A stretch of DNA of 64,000 nt. It comes from Macrocystis pyrifera. Lineage: Eukaryota > Sar > Phaeophyceae > Laminariales > Laminariaceae. A program made the position numbers and the translations under genes. Shown one piece after another: positions 31,956-42,369 of the stretch; positions within the stretch are counted from its first letter, which is position 1; every line of letters begins with the position of its first letter. The notes under the pieces were generated by a model. The model searched no databases. It was not told the DNA's origin and saw only the letters and a list, made by a program, of their open reading frames with translations. The stretch spans positions 12,533,201-12,597,200 of the forward strand of contig JASSKH010000014.1 in assembly GCA_031763025.1 (NCBI GenBank), read 5' to 3'.

Positions 31956-33065
31956 TTACTCTTGGAGATGAGGTCCAATGTAGAGCCTCCGGCTCGGGAG
32001 TCGGAGAAGTATGTCCTGGAGTCGGATGATGTACGCTGCGAACAGCGTCTGATAGTGGGCGGCCGCCGATTTCCATTCCCTCGTGTGGGGGAAATCGAGA
32101 TAAGCCTGTTGCGGTAGATTCAGCGCATCGCTGAAAAGGGAGCACGGCACGAACGAAGAGGTTGGGCTCCTCCCCAGGGCACTCACCACGTGCTCGAACG
32201 TGTTGTGAACCCCGGTCGTCACGTAACTGGCTGACTCCGCACCGAGGTCACCCCGCTCAAGGAGGGCGGCGAACTGCAGGGCACTACTCACCGCCGCCCA
32301 CCTCCCCCCCTGCTTGGACATGGGCAGCCCTCTGGCAAGTTCCGCCGGATGGGGAGGCCTGCCCCCCTCCGGCCACGCAGACAGGCATACTACGCAGGAC
32401 ATCGGGTCGGCATGTCCTCTCGCGATGCGATCTACCCGGTCCAGCATGCAGCGTGCATGCACAAACCCTCCGTGGACGCACGGGATAGGTACTCGCACGT
32501 GGCTTCCCCCCGACTCTCCAGCAGAGTCATCTAGAACCTGGCCGCAATAGGTGCACGATGTTTCGGCGTCATCTCCCCTCCCTCCTTGCGCTTGTTGGCG
32601 GCGGCTGTCGTCCTGGCTTGTGACCTCCTCCATACCCGAATTCACCGATCGCCATAGGATTTCCAACTGACGCTGTTGATAGGCTCCCCGTTCGGAAGCG
32701 CGGTCGTACCTCAGATGGATCCTCGGCAGAATTTCCGCGAGGAGGAACGTTCTCCGACGGGACGGTCCTGTCCCTTCCCGAATGGCCACCCCAAACCGGT
32801 CGTCTCCCCTATTGTCTGCCCCTTCTACGCGTTCAACGGCGCATCTCCTGTGGACGAGCCAACCGGAGAAAGAGAACCTCCCGTCGTCTTCCATAGTCCT
32901 GTCGCAGACTCCACATACCGCATACGGTTGTGGAATCGTGCTACGCCAGTCCCAAGAGAGGTTCTCCTCGTCTCGCGCTGTGGCATTCAGTGTCCAGTCC
33001 ACCCTTTCGGGCACAATATGCGTCCTGCTCCGAAGGCGGTTCTCGGCAACGGTGACCCTATCCAC
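31956..33065 (-). pseudogene. LINE-C zinc-finger region with first RING-like module (370-codon frame)
   Basis: This frame carries a short CGVC...LVHRRC zinc motif (about 32.87-32.92 kb) and then a RING-like finger (CTYC...PCVHGGFVHARCML...CVVCLSAW, 32.38-32.56 kb). The same 150-residue domain as in the downstream copy follows (ALQFAALLER...VTTGVHNTFEHV...FSDALNLP...YLDFPHTREW...LLRLPSRRLYI). A TAA at 31956 ends the frame inside the conserved domain and a TAG replaces a Trp codon of the RLTRW motif about 40 bases on. After that the frame is open again into the next module. This supports one ancestral long protein. Confidence 0.65.
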
Positions 33066-33113
33066 TAAATCGCGTTCGTCCTGTGTGTCCGCCGACCTGT
33101 CAATGGTACGAAT

Positions 33114-33491
33114 CTATTGCAAGAGGGGGTGTAGGTCTACCTCTTTTAGAACTTCGTGTACGGCGGGGTTTGGGCACGTGACTAGCTGTGCCTCGCCGAT
33201 GAATCTCGCTCGAGGGATTGCGTCCTCGCAAAAGCCTAGAGCGCAGCGGCGATGCACGTCGCACGAGCAGGACACCTGTACGCGTTCAGTCTCCTCAACC
33301 AGTCCGTGGCAGATACTACATATCAATCGTTCGCCCCCCTCTCGCCCCCTGTGGTCGTTGTGGATGCCCCCCTTCCCCTCTCGGCCGGCATCGTCTGCCG
33401 CGCGATCGCTAGGGCCTCTGCTATGATCTCGTCGCTGTGCTGACGGGACGCCATCCCGTCGGCTTCTCCAATTGTTACGGTCGCCCGACAC
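33114..33491 (-). CDS. LINE-C zinc-finger segment (CSIC type)
   Basis: The segment contains LICSICHGLVEETERVQVSC followed by CDVHRRCALGFCEDA and TCPNPAV. That is a C-x2-C ... C-x-C-x2-H-x2-C pattern like a RING or RING-variant finger. It overlaps the frame 33323-33913 in another phase, which suggests a frameshift between two fingers of one original protein. It opens on GTG, so no start codon is proposed. Confidence 0.5.
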   Translation of the reverse strand: MSGDRNNWRSRRDGVPSAQRRDHSRGPSDRAADDAGREGKGGIHNDHRGREGGERLICSICHGLVEETERVQVSCSCDVHRRCALGFCEDAIPRARFIGEAQLVTCPNPAVHEVLKEVDLHPLLQ

Positions 33492-33913
33492 GCCGGGCAG
33501 CGCAGGTCGGCCCCTGCCCTAACACCAAGTGCGGCGTAGCACAGTAGATGCAGCCAGTGAGAGCAGTTCACTAGATATACCATCGGGGTCACCAATGCCT
33601 CGTAGCTTACGCAGCAGTCTTCCGAGGTCTCCTGCTGGGGCTGCCCTCTTTCTTCTGGCGTCTGCAATGGTGGCCGTGGTAGAGATGGCGGTGGTTCAGA
33701 CGCCAGCGTGGGCTCCGAACTTCCTCCATCCCGTGTCGATGCGCACGTCGGTTGTAATGAACTTGGTGGTGCCAACTGCGCCATTGTAGCCGCTGACTGT
33801 GTTGACGATTCGAGCGCAAGGATCACGTCCGGCGTCAAAAGTGGTGCGCCTGTCGAGGGACGGGTAGTTGTCGGTAGCCGCCGGGCGGGTGTGGTGGCTA
33901 GGGCAGCCAACAT
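33323..33913 (-). CDS. LINE-C N-terminal region with RING-H2-like finger
   Basis: The frame opens on ATG at 33911-33913. The first 100 residues are Pro/Ser/Thr-rich. The finger is CCVSYEAL...LVNCSHWLHLLCYAALG...LRCPACRA, matching C-x-H-x2-H-x2-C and C-P-x-C of RING-H2 proteins; the second Cys of the first pair is not in its usual place. A Thr/Gly-rich tail follows. It is likely the start of the RING-bearing ORF of LINE-C, or near it. Confidence 0.55.
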   Translation of the reverse strand: MLAALATTPARRLPTTTRPSTGAPLLTPDVILALESSTQSAATMAQLAPPSSLQPTCASTRDGGSSEPTLASEPPPSLPRPPLQTPEERGQPQQETSEDCCVSYEALVTPMVYLVNCSHWLHLLCYAALGVRAGADLRCPACRATVTIGEADGMASRQHSDEIIAEALAIARQTMPAERGRGASTTTTGGERGAND

Positions 33914-34072
33914 TCAATGGACGGGTACTCCAAGCGGAAGGGGGCTCGTCAAAGGAGTCCCCGCACCCGTTGCCGTCGGTGATTGCGTAGTTTCTCGCGC
34001 CCACCGTGCTGAACGGGGTGTATCCGGAGATGGTTCCGGCGACGACGGTGCCGTCTCCAAAAGTGTTATCGA

Positions 34073-34366
34073 TTACGTAAGATGCGTCCTTGTTGGCTGC
34101 TGACGGCAGGATCCGTGGAGCGGCTCGGTGGGAGGTCGGCGTCTTTCTTCCTCCTCCGATGATCGTGCTACGGCACTAGCGGCTGTCCGGGTGCGTGCCC
34201 TTGTCCTGGTGGATATAAGGTCCTCTGTGGATACCCTCCTCATGGCCCGACGCCGTTCGTCTTTTGACATTACCGCCCTTGTGGACGGTCCGACTTGCGC
34301 CACCGCCCTGTTGGGACCTCTTCCAAACGTGGTACCGCTATTGGTACGATGGAGGCCCCCTCTCAC
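34073..34366 (-). CDS. Arg/Ser-rich open frame upstream of LINE-C RING region
   Basis: This 97-codon frame is basic and low in complexity (DERRRAMRRVSTEDLI, TRTRARTRT, SSEEEERRRPP). No domain is recognised. It may be the 5'-most coding part of LINE-C or its 5' UTR read by chance. Confidence 0.25.
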   Translation of the reverse strand: MRGGLHRTNSGTTFGRGPNRAVAQVGPSTRAVMSKDERRRAMRRVSTEDLISTRTRARTRTAASAVARSSEEEERRRPPTEPLHGSCRQQPTRTHLT

Positions 34367-34429
34367 GTATACCCTATCTCTCTCCGTGCTAGGTGCATCG
34401 TCCTCGTGCGGCGTCTCCTCCTGAACAGG

Positions 34430-35576
34430 GGGGGGGGGGCGACCGCTCTTGGGTCTTGAGAGCCCTGTGCCGCCCCCATTGGTAGCGGAGGAGGAAACCC
34501 TACCCTAGTGTGAGCTCCGCCAACGATGAGAGCTGCACCGCACCCCAGCTAGCTCCTCAAAGGTGTGAGTCCGCCCAAGCCTCCCCTCCGGGCAAGGCTC
34601 CCAGTAGCAACACGGACGTCTTGAGACATCGGGTTTAGGTCCCGGAAACCCGGTTCCGCACCCGGCGGTAATGGGGGAGAAGACCTCACCCCACTTCGAG
34701 CGACATCCTCAACGGGAAGTGCACGGTACCCCTGCTGACTCCTTTCGGGCGTGTCCCTCCTTCAAAGCCCCCTCCGGGCTAGGCTTCTCGCTCCACGACG
34801 TGAATCCTGCGACCCAGGGCTCGAGTCCAGAGAGCCCGATGCCGCGTCCTGTGCCATCTGAAACAGAAGGTCTTAACTTGTTGCGGGCACCATTGCTGAC
34901 CCGGGGCGACAAGTACCCCTGTTGGTGCCTCTTCGACGTGGATCTCCTCAAAATCCCCGGCTGGGCGAAGCTCCAAAGTCCGCCGTTTGCCCTCCTGCTC
35001 TCCGTCAGCGTTGGCCCACCTACTCTCACCCCCAAATTAGCTCTCGACGTAGTGCTCTCATTTCCCCCCTGGGGTGCCTCCTCAGGAACGTGTTCAACAT
35101 CCATTTGGTCGCTGGGCCTTTGGCGTTGCTGACCACTCCTTGCTCTCAAACGGGGGAGAACGCAGACCGCTCTTAGGTTCTGAGAGCCCGGTGTCGCCCC
35201 CAGCGTCATCGGGGGAGGAAGTCCTACCCTCGTAGGAGTTGCACCGACGTTAAGGACTGCTCTTCCTCTATTGTGACCCCTCGTAGTTGAGGGCCCTCTC
35301 CGAACAGAACTCCCGGCTGCAATACGAGCGTTGTGAGACCTCGGGTTCAAATCCCGGGTGCCTGGTATCGCACCCGGCGGTAGTGGGATAGAGGACCTTA
35401 TCCAGCTTTGAGCGCCACCTCCCCTATTGTGACCCCTCGTAGTTGTGGGCCCCCTCAGAACAAAGCTTCCCGCTGCAAAGCAAACGTCTTGCAACCTCGT
35501 GTTCAAGTCCCGGGAGCCCGGTATCGCTCTCGGCGGTAGTGTGCTAGGAGGCCTTATCCGACTTTGCGCGCCGCCA
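34430..35576 (+). repeat. Tandem repeats of about 156 bp carrying tRNA B-box-like sequence
   Basis: The clearest units are 35265-35420 and 35421-35576 (shared ttgtgacccctcgtagttg, then a B-box-like gttcaaatccc or gttcaagtccc, then cggcggtagtg). Related, more diverged units occur at about 34620-34700, 34790-34860 and 35150-35240 (cccggcggtaatggggga and similar). A G-run lies at 34427-34438. I cannot fold any unit into a full cloverleaf. The array lies at the 5' side of LINE-C and may be its 5' repeat region, although the B boxes point the other way. Confidence 0.55.
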
Positions 35577-35670
35577 CCAGCGGGAAGTGTACCGTGTGGC
35601 GAGATAGGGACGACGCACCTTCTTTCTCATCCATTGGCGAAGGGGCACTGTTTTATTTTTTAATTTGTTT

Positions 35671-35975
35671 CATTACTTTTACTTTCCAGCCCACTCGTAG
35701 GAGGTTTTACCCTCGATGATATTCTGGAGAAGCCGTGGTCACAGGTGTCGTCCCTTCTCCCCCCCGGTACGTGCCTTTTGTTTGTCGCGCATAGGGTTCA
35801 GCATTGCCACTACTCGTCGATTATCATCGAATGTAGCTAACTCACGCTCTCGCGCTTTCCGCTTGTCATTTTTTTATGCAAGAAAAAGTCCCTACAAGCA
35901 TGCACTTGGTGAGACTTGAACCCACGAAATTGATATTAATATGCACGCGGACCACCTACCAAGCCACCAGGGACG
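35671..35975 (-). mobile_element. tRNA-derived SINE, copy 3
   Basis: This is a full-length minus-strand copy. The tail is at 35671-35690 (acttttactttccag on the plus strand) and the tRNA-like head ends at 35975. It differs from copy 1 by scattered substitutions. The truncated copy 4 lies 15 bp away in the same orientation. Confidence 0.85.
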
Positions 35976-35990
35976 CAGGCCGTAAATTTT

Positions 35991-36227
35991 TCACAGGTGT
36001 CGTCCCTTCTTCTCCCCGGTACGTCCCGTTATTTTCTGTCGCGCATAGGGTTCAGCATTCCCACTGGTCGTCGATTTTCATCGAATGTAGCGTACTCACG
36101 CTCTCGCGCTTTCCGCTAATCAATTTTTTATGCAAGAAAAAGTCCCTACGAGCACACACTCAGTGAGACATGAACCCACGAAATTGATCTTGATAGGCAC
36201 GCGGACCACCTACCAAGCCACCGGGGA
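35991..36227 (-). mobile_element. tRNA-derived SINE, copy 4 (tail-truncated)
   Basis: The head and body are intact but the last 70 bp or so of the tail are missing. The copy begins at tcacaggtgtcgtccc, immediately after copy 3. The head ends at 36227. The arrangement is a head-to-tail dimer with a 15-bp spacer. Confidence 0.8.
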
Positions 36228-36849
36228 CTGTAGGTCCTATTTGCTATGGCCCTTCGAGATAGTGAGATGGGAACACGACTGCTTGTTCGGACCACCCCCA
36301 ACATATTCCAACCACAACAACAACAGCAGTAGTAGTCTGTATAACACTCATGGCGGAATTGTTTTATAGGTACTATTACTAGTATATAAGGGGATCGTCC
36401 CTCGCCCCGACCAAGTTCACGGCCAAGACACCGTCCCCCGTCTCCTTCTTGGGGGAGCATCACAACCTCTCCACCTCTGATCCGGCCAGGGATCCTGGGG
36501 CACCGGCGACAAGCTACCTCCCCTCCAACAGGGGAGTCCATGCGCCTGCACCAGCGATTTCGGTTTACCTCTACCGAGGATACCCGGAGCCAGCAGGTGT
36601 TGGTGCCTCGCAGAGCACCAACCGTCCAGGCCCATCGCCCGCAGCCGTCAGTGACTCCCTCAGAACTAATAGCCAGTGCTAGAGCGTGGAGTACTACAAC
36701 AGATAGGAGGGAGGGCGGTTCTCGATTGATAGCAGGCTCTCAGGTCGGCAACAGCCTCTGTGGACGCCACGGGTCGCCGAACACTGCTCAATGCGTAGGG
36801 GGGGGAACCCCACGACGACAGAGCACCTGCGGCGAAACCGTCAACGGTA

Positions 36850-37110
36850 TGATACCACAGAACCTTCCGCGGACCTCCACGGCATACGATGGAAGCCTAT
36901 CCCCAACCCTAACCCTGACCCTAACCTAGGTGACGTGGACATTCGGGTGCCGTGGGGTTGCCATTCTAGAATGCTGCGAAGGTTGCCGCGGGGGTTGCCA
37001 TGGTACCACCCATGGCATGCCGGGCACCCCCCACGGGGTGCCTTCGAATCTTATCCCATGCCACGGTACGGTACCGGGCCGCATGCCATGAGCAAATCGA
37101 ATAGTGTAGA
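36850..37110. repeat. GC-rich minisatellite with telomere-like CCCTAA motifs (copy 2)
   Basis: In the same order as at 13.80-14.18 kb there are CCGCGG/CCACGG motifs, then ccccaaccctaaccctgacc at 36901-36920 leading into ctaacctagg, then CCATGG and GCATGCC palindromes (ccatggtaccacccatgg near 36999). It ends with aatagtgtagaatcctg. The second copy shows that the telomere-like motif belongs to a dispersed unit and is not a local telomere. Confidence 0.65.
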
Positions 37111-37714
37111 ATCCTGCCGCGTACGCATATGTCAGTTCGTGTGGGTTAAGCACAACAATCCGAACTGTCTCAGCATGAAGCACCGCCGGTATGACTACTG
37201 CGGGTACTGATGCAGGGACTCATCACCAAGCAGTAGCGGTGTCATCCATATTAAACTGTTCGTTGTCCTCGTTAACATCCAGCACACCCCCTTAGTTGCT
37301 ACACTTCCGTTCCCCTCGCTTCCTCAGCAAGGCATGCTGCGAGGCATGCCCTATCAGGCTTACAGTGAGTGGGGTAGAGTCGTTCTGGCGGGGGTAAGGC
37401 CAGACGCACCCGCAAGAGATGCCTTCTCGCTGCTGCTTGCGGTCGCGAGGCTTAGGCTTGGGGGGAGGGAGTATAGAGTTAGGTCGTACGTCGTGCGCCA
37501 GGACATCTACCATTCGCGCGTAGTGTTTAGGCAACAGCGGCAGAGCAGCAATCTTCTATCGAGATGCCCGCGCGCGGAGGCAGGCACCACCACGGGAGTG
37601 GGAGTGTCACGACTACCGTGCGTTTCGTACGGTGTAGGCAGCACTCCAGGTAGTATCCGATGTAGTCAGTAAGTAGCCACGACTTGGTTGTGGGAACGGG
37701 GGAATAGTTAGTTG
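37111..37714. other. No supported gene; one 112-codon open frame
   Basis: A plus-strand open frame covers 37334-37672 (rich in Arg, Val and Gly), with no recognisable domain and a competing frame on the minus strand. It may be chance. Confidence 0.35.
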
Positions 37715-37945
37715 ATTAAATGGATACCCGCAGCTATGCTATCACTATTAATAGTTCAGTTCAACATTGATTTCATTTCTTCCATGTGTGCGCGCTTTCT
37801 TCGTGATGTTTTAGATCGGAAGCGTCGTGATTGCCAGCCGATTTGTTTTTTGTGCTTTAATGGTTTTTCGGATCGTCCTTGGGCTCCAGCACCTTTCTCT
37901 GTGTGACCACGAACTCCTTGATTTGAAAGTTAACGTGAGAACAAT
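37715..37945 (+). repeat. Dispersed repeat E, copy 1
   Basis: It shares blocks with 43010-43100 (attcagttc... ttcattt...tgtgtgcgc) and 43910-44010 (tcttgggct...cacctttctctgtgtg-type and cttgatttga-agttaa). Copy 1 is contiguous; copy 2 is split. Confidence 0.45.
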
Positions 37946-39529
37946 GGCATGGGAAGTTATGCCCGCAATTCTCAACGACGTGGAATCACATCATAGCTGT
38001 GCTGCACCTTTTGCGAATCAGTTCGGGAAGACATGCCGATCGTTGATGTTTGGATGAACATGATATCCCTGAAGCGAACAACTACACATACTGCTATCTG
38101 TAAGTCGGTCATGAAGAATAAGGCAATTCAAATGTTTTCATGACACTTTATATTCATATTTTAGATTTTTGAAGAAAAAAACGGCGTTTTTTTTGCAATT
38201 TTCGTGTGTCGGGGCCGACTAATTTGAGACCCAACGACTTATTTCCACCAGTGTTCACCCGTTTTATTTTTCTTGGAGAACTGCACGCCGACGGCGAACA
38301 CATATGACCGGACAGAAAACTTTTTTTTTGAAACAATTATCGTCGTTTTAAAATTTGAAAAGCTGCTCATTATATCGAAGTGTACTTGTTGACACCATTA
38401 GTTCTTCGTTTCACGAAGATCATGTGGATTTTGGTTTGATTGCTCTTGTTTCACTGCAATTCCGCGAGTCGTCACTCTGACAGCACCCCAGACAGCAGGA
38501 GTTGAGTGTGCTCCTCTCTGTGATGACGACTACAACAGCAGTAAGTAGTGCGTTTCGTAGGGTCCAGGCCTCAATCCAGACAACAACGGCTGTAATCCGT
38601 AGCCACGAGTTGGTTAGTTGCGGAAAGGGGGGGAACTCTATCATCCTGTAAGTGTGTGTACTCTTTGCATTCAACATTTTTTTTTACCCGTCGACGTACA
38701 GCACAACTAGTGTCGGTGCCGACTCTCCAATGGTGGGTTTCAACATCTAGAATTTGTGGTACAAAGCTACGTCACAGAGATTCTATCAGGCCATCCCTTA
38801 TGGCGAACGGGTTTTGATTTCTGGAAATCGAGGTTCAGCACCTTCGCAGGCGTGTATGACCAGGAAAATGGGCGAATCGGGCACGCTTTTCTTGGAGTCC
38901 CATCTGCCATTTTGCGAGAGGCATGCAACGCCGTTTGCCGTTTCATCAGGACAGCAGTTTGAGAATATGTGGATACACTCCAGTTTCCTCTATTCTGTCG
39001 GAAGCGATTTATCTTATAAAGAGGCCATTTTTTCGGCTGAAACGTCGATATATATCTGAAAATGCCATGTTGATATTTTGTCTGAAAATAACAGCATCAT
39101 CGTAAAAACTTCGAACGACCCCCCTGGAGAAGAGAAAAACGGGGCTAGATATCTCTCCCCTGGAGAAGAGCGAACCTGATTCGGTCGAACTCTGGGTTTA
39201 AAATACGTTAACGCACGTATAAAACACAGTTCCGGGTAATTTTTCGGTTTTCAAAACCCTCCCATAAGAGATGGCCTTAATACCATTGATTCGTAGCAAG
39301 CAGAAAACAGCTCAACCAATATCATGTCATCATGCTAGATACCACACACACCACACATTATTCTATAAATTAGAGATACAAAATATAACTGAAAAAAGCA
39401 AATAAGCGAACACAGATATGATATTAAAAATATGACAGCAGGCGTAAAACGGCCTGCGCAAGCGAAGTTTCAGAAGCTCCAAGCAAAACAAGCTCGTTAT
39501 TTCTAGTGAAAACTCGCACAATTACATGA
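37946..39529. other. No gene seen
   Basis: This is AT-rich unclassified sequence with short T and A runs. A segment near 38530-38640 (cagtaagtagtgcg, tagccacgagttggttag) resembles 37650-37700, so part of it is repetitive. No protein domain is recognised. Confidence 0.4.
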
Positions 39530-39842
39530 AAATCACCATGAAGGGCAAACAGCGCGCAACGAACGAACACACACGCACACCCTACAGCCTAGCTCGGCAG
39601 CAGAAGAAGCGTGCGAAAAACCTCGCGAAGCGGGCGGCCTGAGAGGGCGGCTCTACGGCGAGTGTGGCTGGTGTTATTAATAGTGCCATTATACGCAGGT
39701 GATATATTGTGCACAGACGTACTCTCGCACGCAGCTCTCACACGAGAGCAGCCGCACGCAGCACCACAAAAGCAGCAGCAGCACGAGCAGGGGATGGAGG
39801 AGCGGCACGACCTCCCTCGCTGTTGTGGCTGCTACGGTGTGT
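39530..39842 (+). repeat. Dispersed repeat C, copy 1
   Basis: It matches the reverse complement of 42370-42652 along its whole length. Shared blocks include gaacgaacacac, gggcggctctacggcg, gtactctcgcacgca, agcagcagcagcacgag and gaggagcggcacgac. It directly abuts the 3' terminus of a minus-strand LINE-A copy. Confidence 0.65.
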
Positions 39843-39844
39843 GT

Positions 39845-40772
39845 GTTCTTCACATTAAACCGTTCTTCTACTCGTCGACATCCAGCAAGCCCAGAGTCCG
39901 TGCTGACGTTTCACCCTAGAAAGATACGAGCTCTGTGGTCACAGACTACGACACAGAGATAACACACCCTAATGCATTCATAGCCTACGCAATACCTTGC
40001 ATTCGCACTAGGTGCGGCCAACACAACATACATACATACGCCAGCAACCAAAATACACCATGAAGAAAGAGACGCAACGAAATAACCAAACCGAAAAAGA
40101 AAAGTAAAAATAAAAGGAGAAGAATCCCAAATAAATAAATAAAATGGGAAGCCAAAGCTCAGACACATACTTACCTCGAGCATAAGCCAAAAGGGACGTG
40201 CAAGGGGGAAGAAACGAGAAGGAAAAAGGGAACTATGCATCCCGGTGAACACTTAACTAAGTAAAAAAGAGAAATAAGGAGTGGGCCAAAATACGCTCGT
40301 CACCCACCCACTATGTAGTACTTATTTCATAAGGATAAGAAGGGGAATATATAGGGAAAATTCAAGTCATGGGAAAAAAAATCAAAGCACCAAGCCAGTA
40401 CATACCGAACGGCCGCAGCAGTTGGCGGTGCGAGTACCAAAGAAAAGTCCAACCTATTAGTCGGCCTGGTACCTTGCTACCCTATCTGCGGTGTCTTTGC
40501 TACTCTCTTCTACCGCGGTTTCCCTTCTACTCCTCTTGTTCCCCCCCCTGTCCCCATACACTTGTACGGTGTTCCTTCTACCCCTCCCCCCAATCCCTCT
40601 AACACTACCCGCAGCGGATGCACGGCGCTGTCTACTCAGCTTTGCCTCAGCCTCGTGCCACCTGCCCATGAACTGTTCAGCTGCTTCGAAGATTCCCCGG
40701 TACCACTTTCCCGTCTGTTTTGCTGCAGTGGGCCACAGTGCGGTCCTAACTCCAAAGACTAAGGGGGAGTAC
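39845..40772 (-). mobile_element. LINE-A 3' end (5'-truncated copy)
   Basis: The 3' terminus is at the left (complement of the ggatgtcgacg...aagaac block, 39848-39900). The 3' UTR modules and the G-rich region (40.44-40.60 kb) follow. The last coding residues, of the W...KW motif, lie at about 40.64-40.76 kb. Its terminal block is diverged. Confidence 0.7.
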
Positions 40773-42154
40773 AGCTGGTTGGTTGCTCGTTTAAAATGCC
40801 TCTGGTACAGCTATAGGTATTTACCTCTATTGAGAAAAGGCAACAAGACCTAATCTCGTCGTCACAGGAAACTGTAGTACGACGTTATTGTGTAGAAAAA
40901 AACGCACAATGTTGTTTGTTGTTTGTGGGTGTGTGTGCTGACGCATACATCTCTGGACGATCAAATATCGACTGGATTCTAGTTAGGCCACTTCTTATAC
41001 ATCTCTGGCGACAATAATTATTATTCTTATGCACCCGTAAAAGCGCATGTTAAATCCATGATTTTTCGATTCTGATTTCCAACTGGACGAGAAAGTCGAA
41101 AAAACTGAGATTTTCGATCCAACTCGCCAGTCGAATTCGTGCATCGAAAATGGTAGAAAGTCCCGCCTCTTGCTCGTGCGAGAATCATACACCCACGCAT
41201 AATAACAACACCACATAGGCACGACCTTACAACACAACATCTGCGACGCTGGCTTGGCTGCTGTCACTTCTGTCACTGCTGCTCGGCGCAAGTCAGCGTG
41301 ATACATCCTTATCTACCCCCGCCAGCAGCACGTGACAGCACCCGATGGCCGCAGTGAGTGGTTTCGATGGGATTTGCCTACTGCTGCGCTGGCTGTAGCT
41401 TTGGCGACTCTCGACGAAACCCAGCGCCAGAACGGCCTCGAGGACAAAACGGAGGAGAACGCTACGCGTGTGGAGCTCACTGTTCAAGCAAGTAGCATGT
41501 ATGTGTGGTTGGGCGCAGCTGCTGGAAAATAAAGACCTCTCTGACCCCACGAGCATTACGGCGAGGGAAGCAGTTTCGAGCCCGACTTACTCCTATAGGC
41601 CTGCCCTATGTTACCTTTTTCTTGGAGCTAAAAATAGTCAATCCATTGAGAGTCACCCCCTTTCATTAAACGTTTCCAGAAAAAACAAAAAATCTGTGTA
41701 TTCGATCCGACGGACGATAAGAAGGGTAGCTATTCACAATCCAGTCGGAAAAATAGCCGATCGGAAACCCGCTTTTCAATCCTAGTTTCCGACTGCATAT
41801 GAACTGGCCTAACATCAAAATTAAGCACAATTATACTTCCGGCCAGCGTGGTACTGCTGCATCAAGAACCGTGGTGCACGCTGCCTGTACGTACAACTGC
41901 AGTACGTTTACAACAGTACCGACGAACAATGCTGTGCCAGGTATATGCTTAATCATCGAAAATAAGTCCGTGTGTGGCTGTTCGTGTTGGTACGGTCGGA
42001 ATAAGGATTACCTGGTACGTTAAGTTTCGATGCTGCTGTATTAGACTCCAAACGGTATTATATTAGTGTCCAGAGTGGCGAGTGTCCGGTCGCAGCACCC
42101 ATAAACAAAACAGACTATTCACGTATAAAATGCAGTTTACTTTACATACGAAGA
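40773..42154. other. No gene seen
   Basis: This is unclassified AT-rich sequence. The short stretch 41340-41380 (cgcagtgagtggtttcgatggg) recalls 38540-38560. No coding or RNA gene is supported. Confidence 0.4.
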
Positions 42155-42250
42155 ATTCACTTCGCGGGGGTCCATAGTAAGGAAGACCCACATAACACAC
42201 TAAAACCTATATATTTACGTTTTTTCAACAAAAACTTGGTCCTACGTATG
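42155..42250. mobile_element. MITE relic related to the element at 55552-55670
   Basis: It shares gcgggggtccatagtaa, aagaccca(c/t)ataacacacta and gcctatatatttac-like sequence with 55552-55670. Its right terminal inverted repeat is missing. Confidence 0.45.
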
Positions 42251-42369
42251 TACTTTTATTAAAAATATTATTAGTGACAATTCCTGTAATAACGAGAATA
42301 CGTCTTATTGCTTTCACGCTACAGGTACTTATAGCTGTAGCAGAGTTACTATAAAGGAGTAACTAGTCT

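Larger units (their letters stand above)
26423..34366 (-). mobile_element. LINE-C: long non-LTR retrotransposon with RING-module upstream region
   Basis: On the minus strand, an upstream zinc-finger/RGG region (34.37-29.75 kb) is followed by an RT-bearing ORF2 (29.43-26.42 kb). ORF2 has a YLDD catalytic box and, after the RT, a CPCC...H...C zinc motif and a MDIVIERGG...AILLD segment. That tail resembles the PD-(D/E)XK restriction-like endonuclease of R2/R4/CRE-type LINEs. All frames share the same orientation and the gap between the two parts is only about 330 bp, so I infer one element of about 8 kb. The link between the RING region and ORF2 is inference; they could be adjacent by chance. 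Confidence 0.6.

Noticed and set aside
35320-35400. Functional tRNA gene with gttcaaatccc
   Set aside because: Only a B-box-like arm is present; no A box at the right distance and no cloverleaf.
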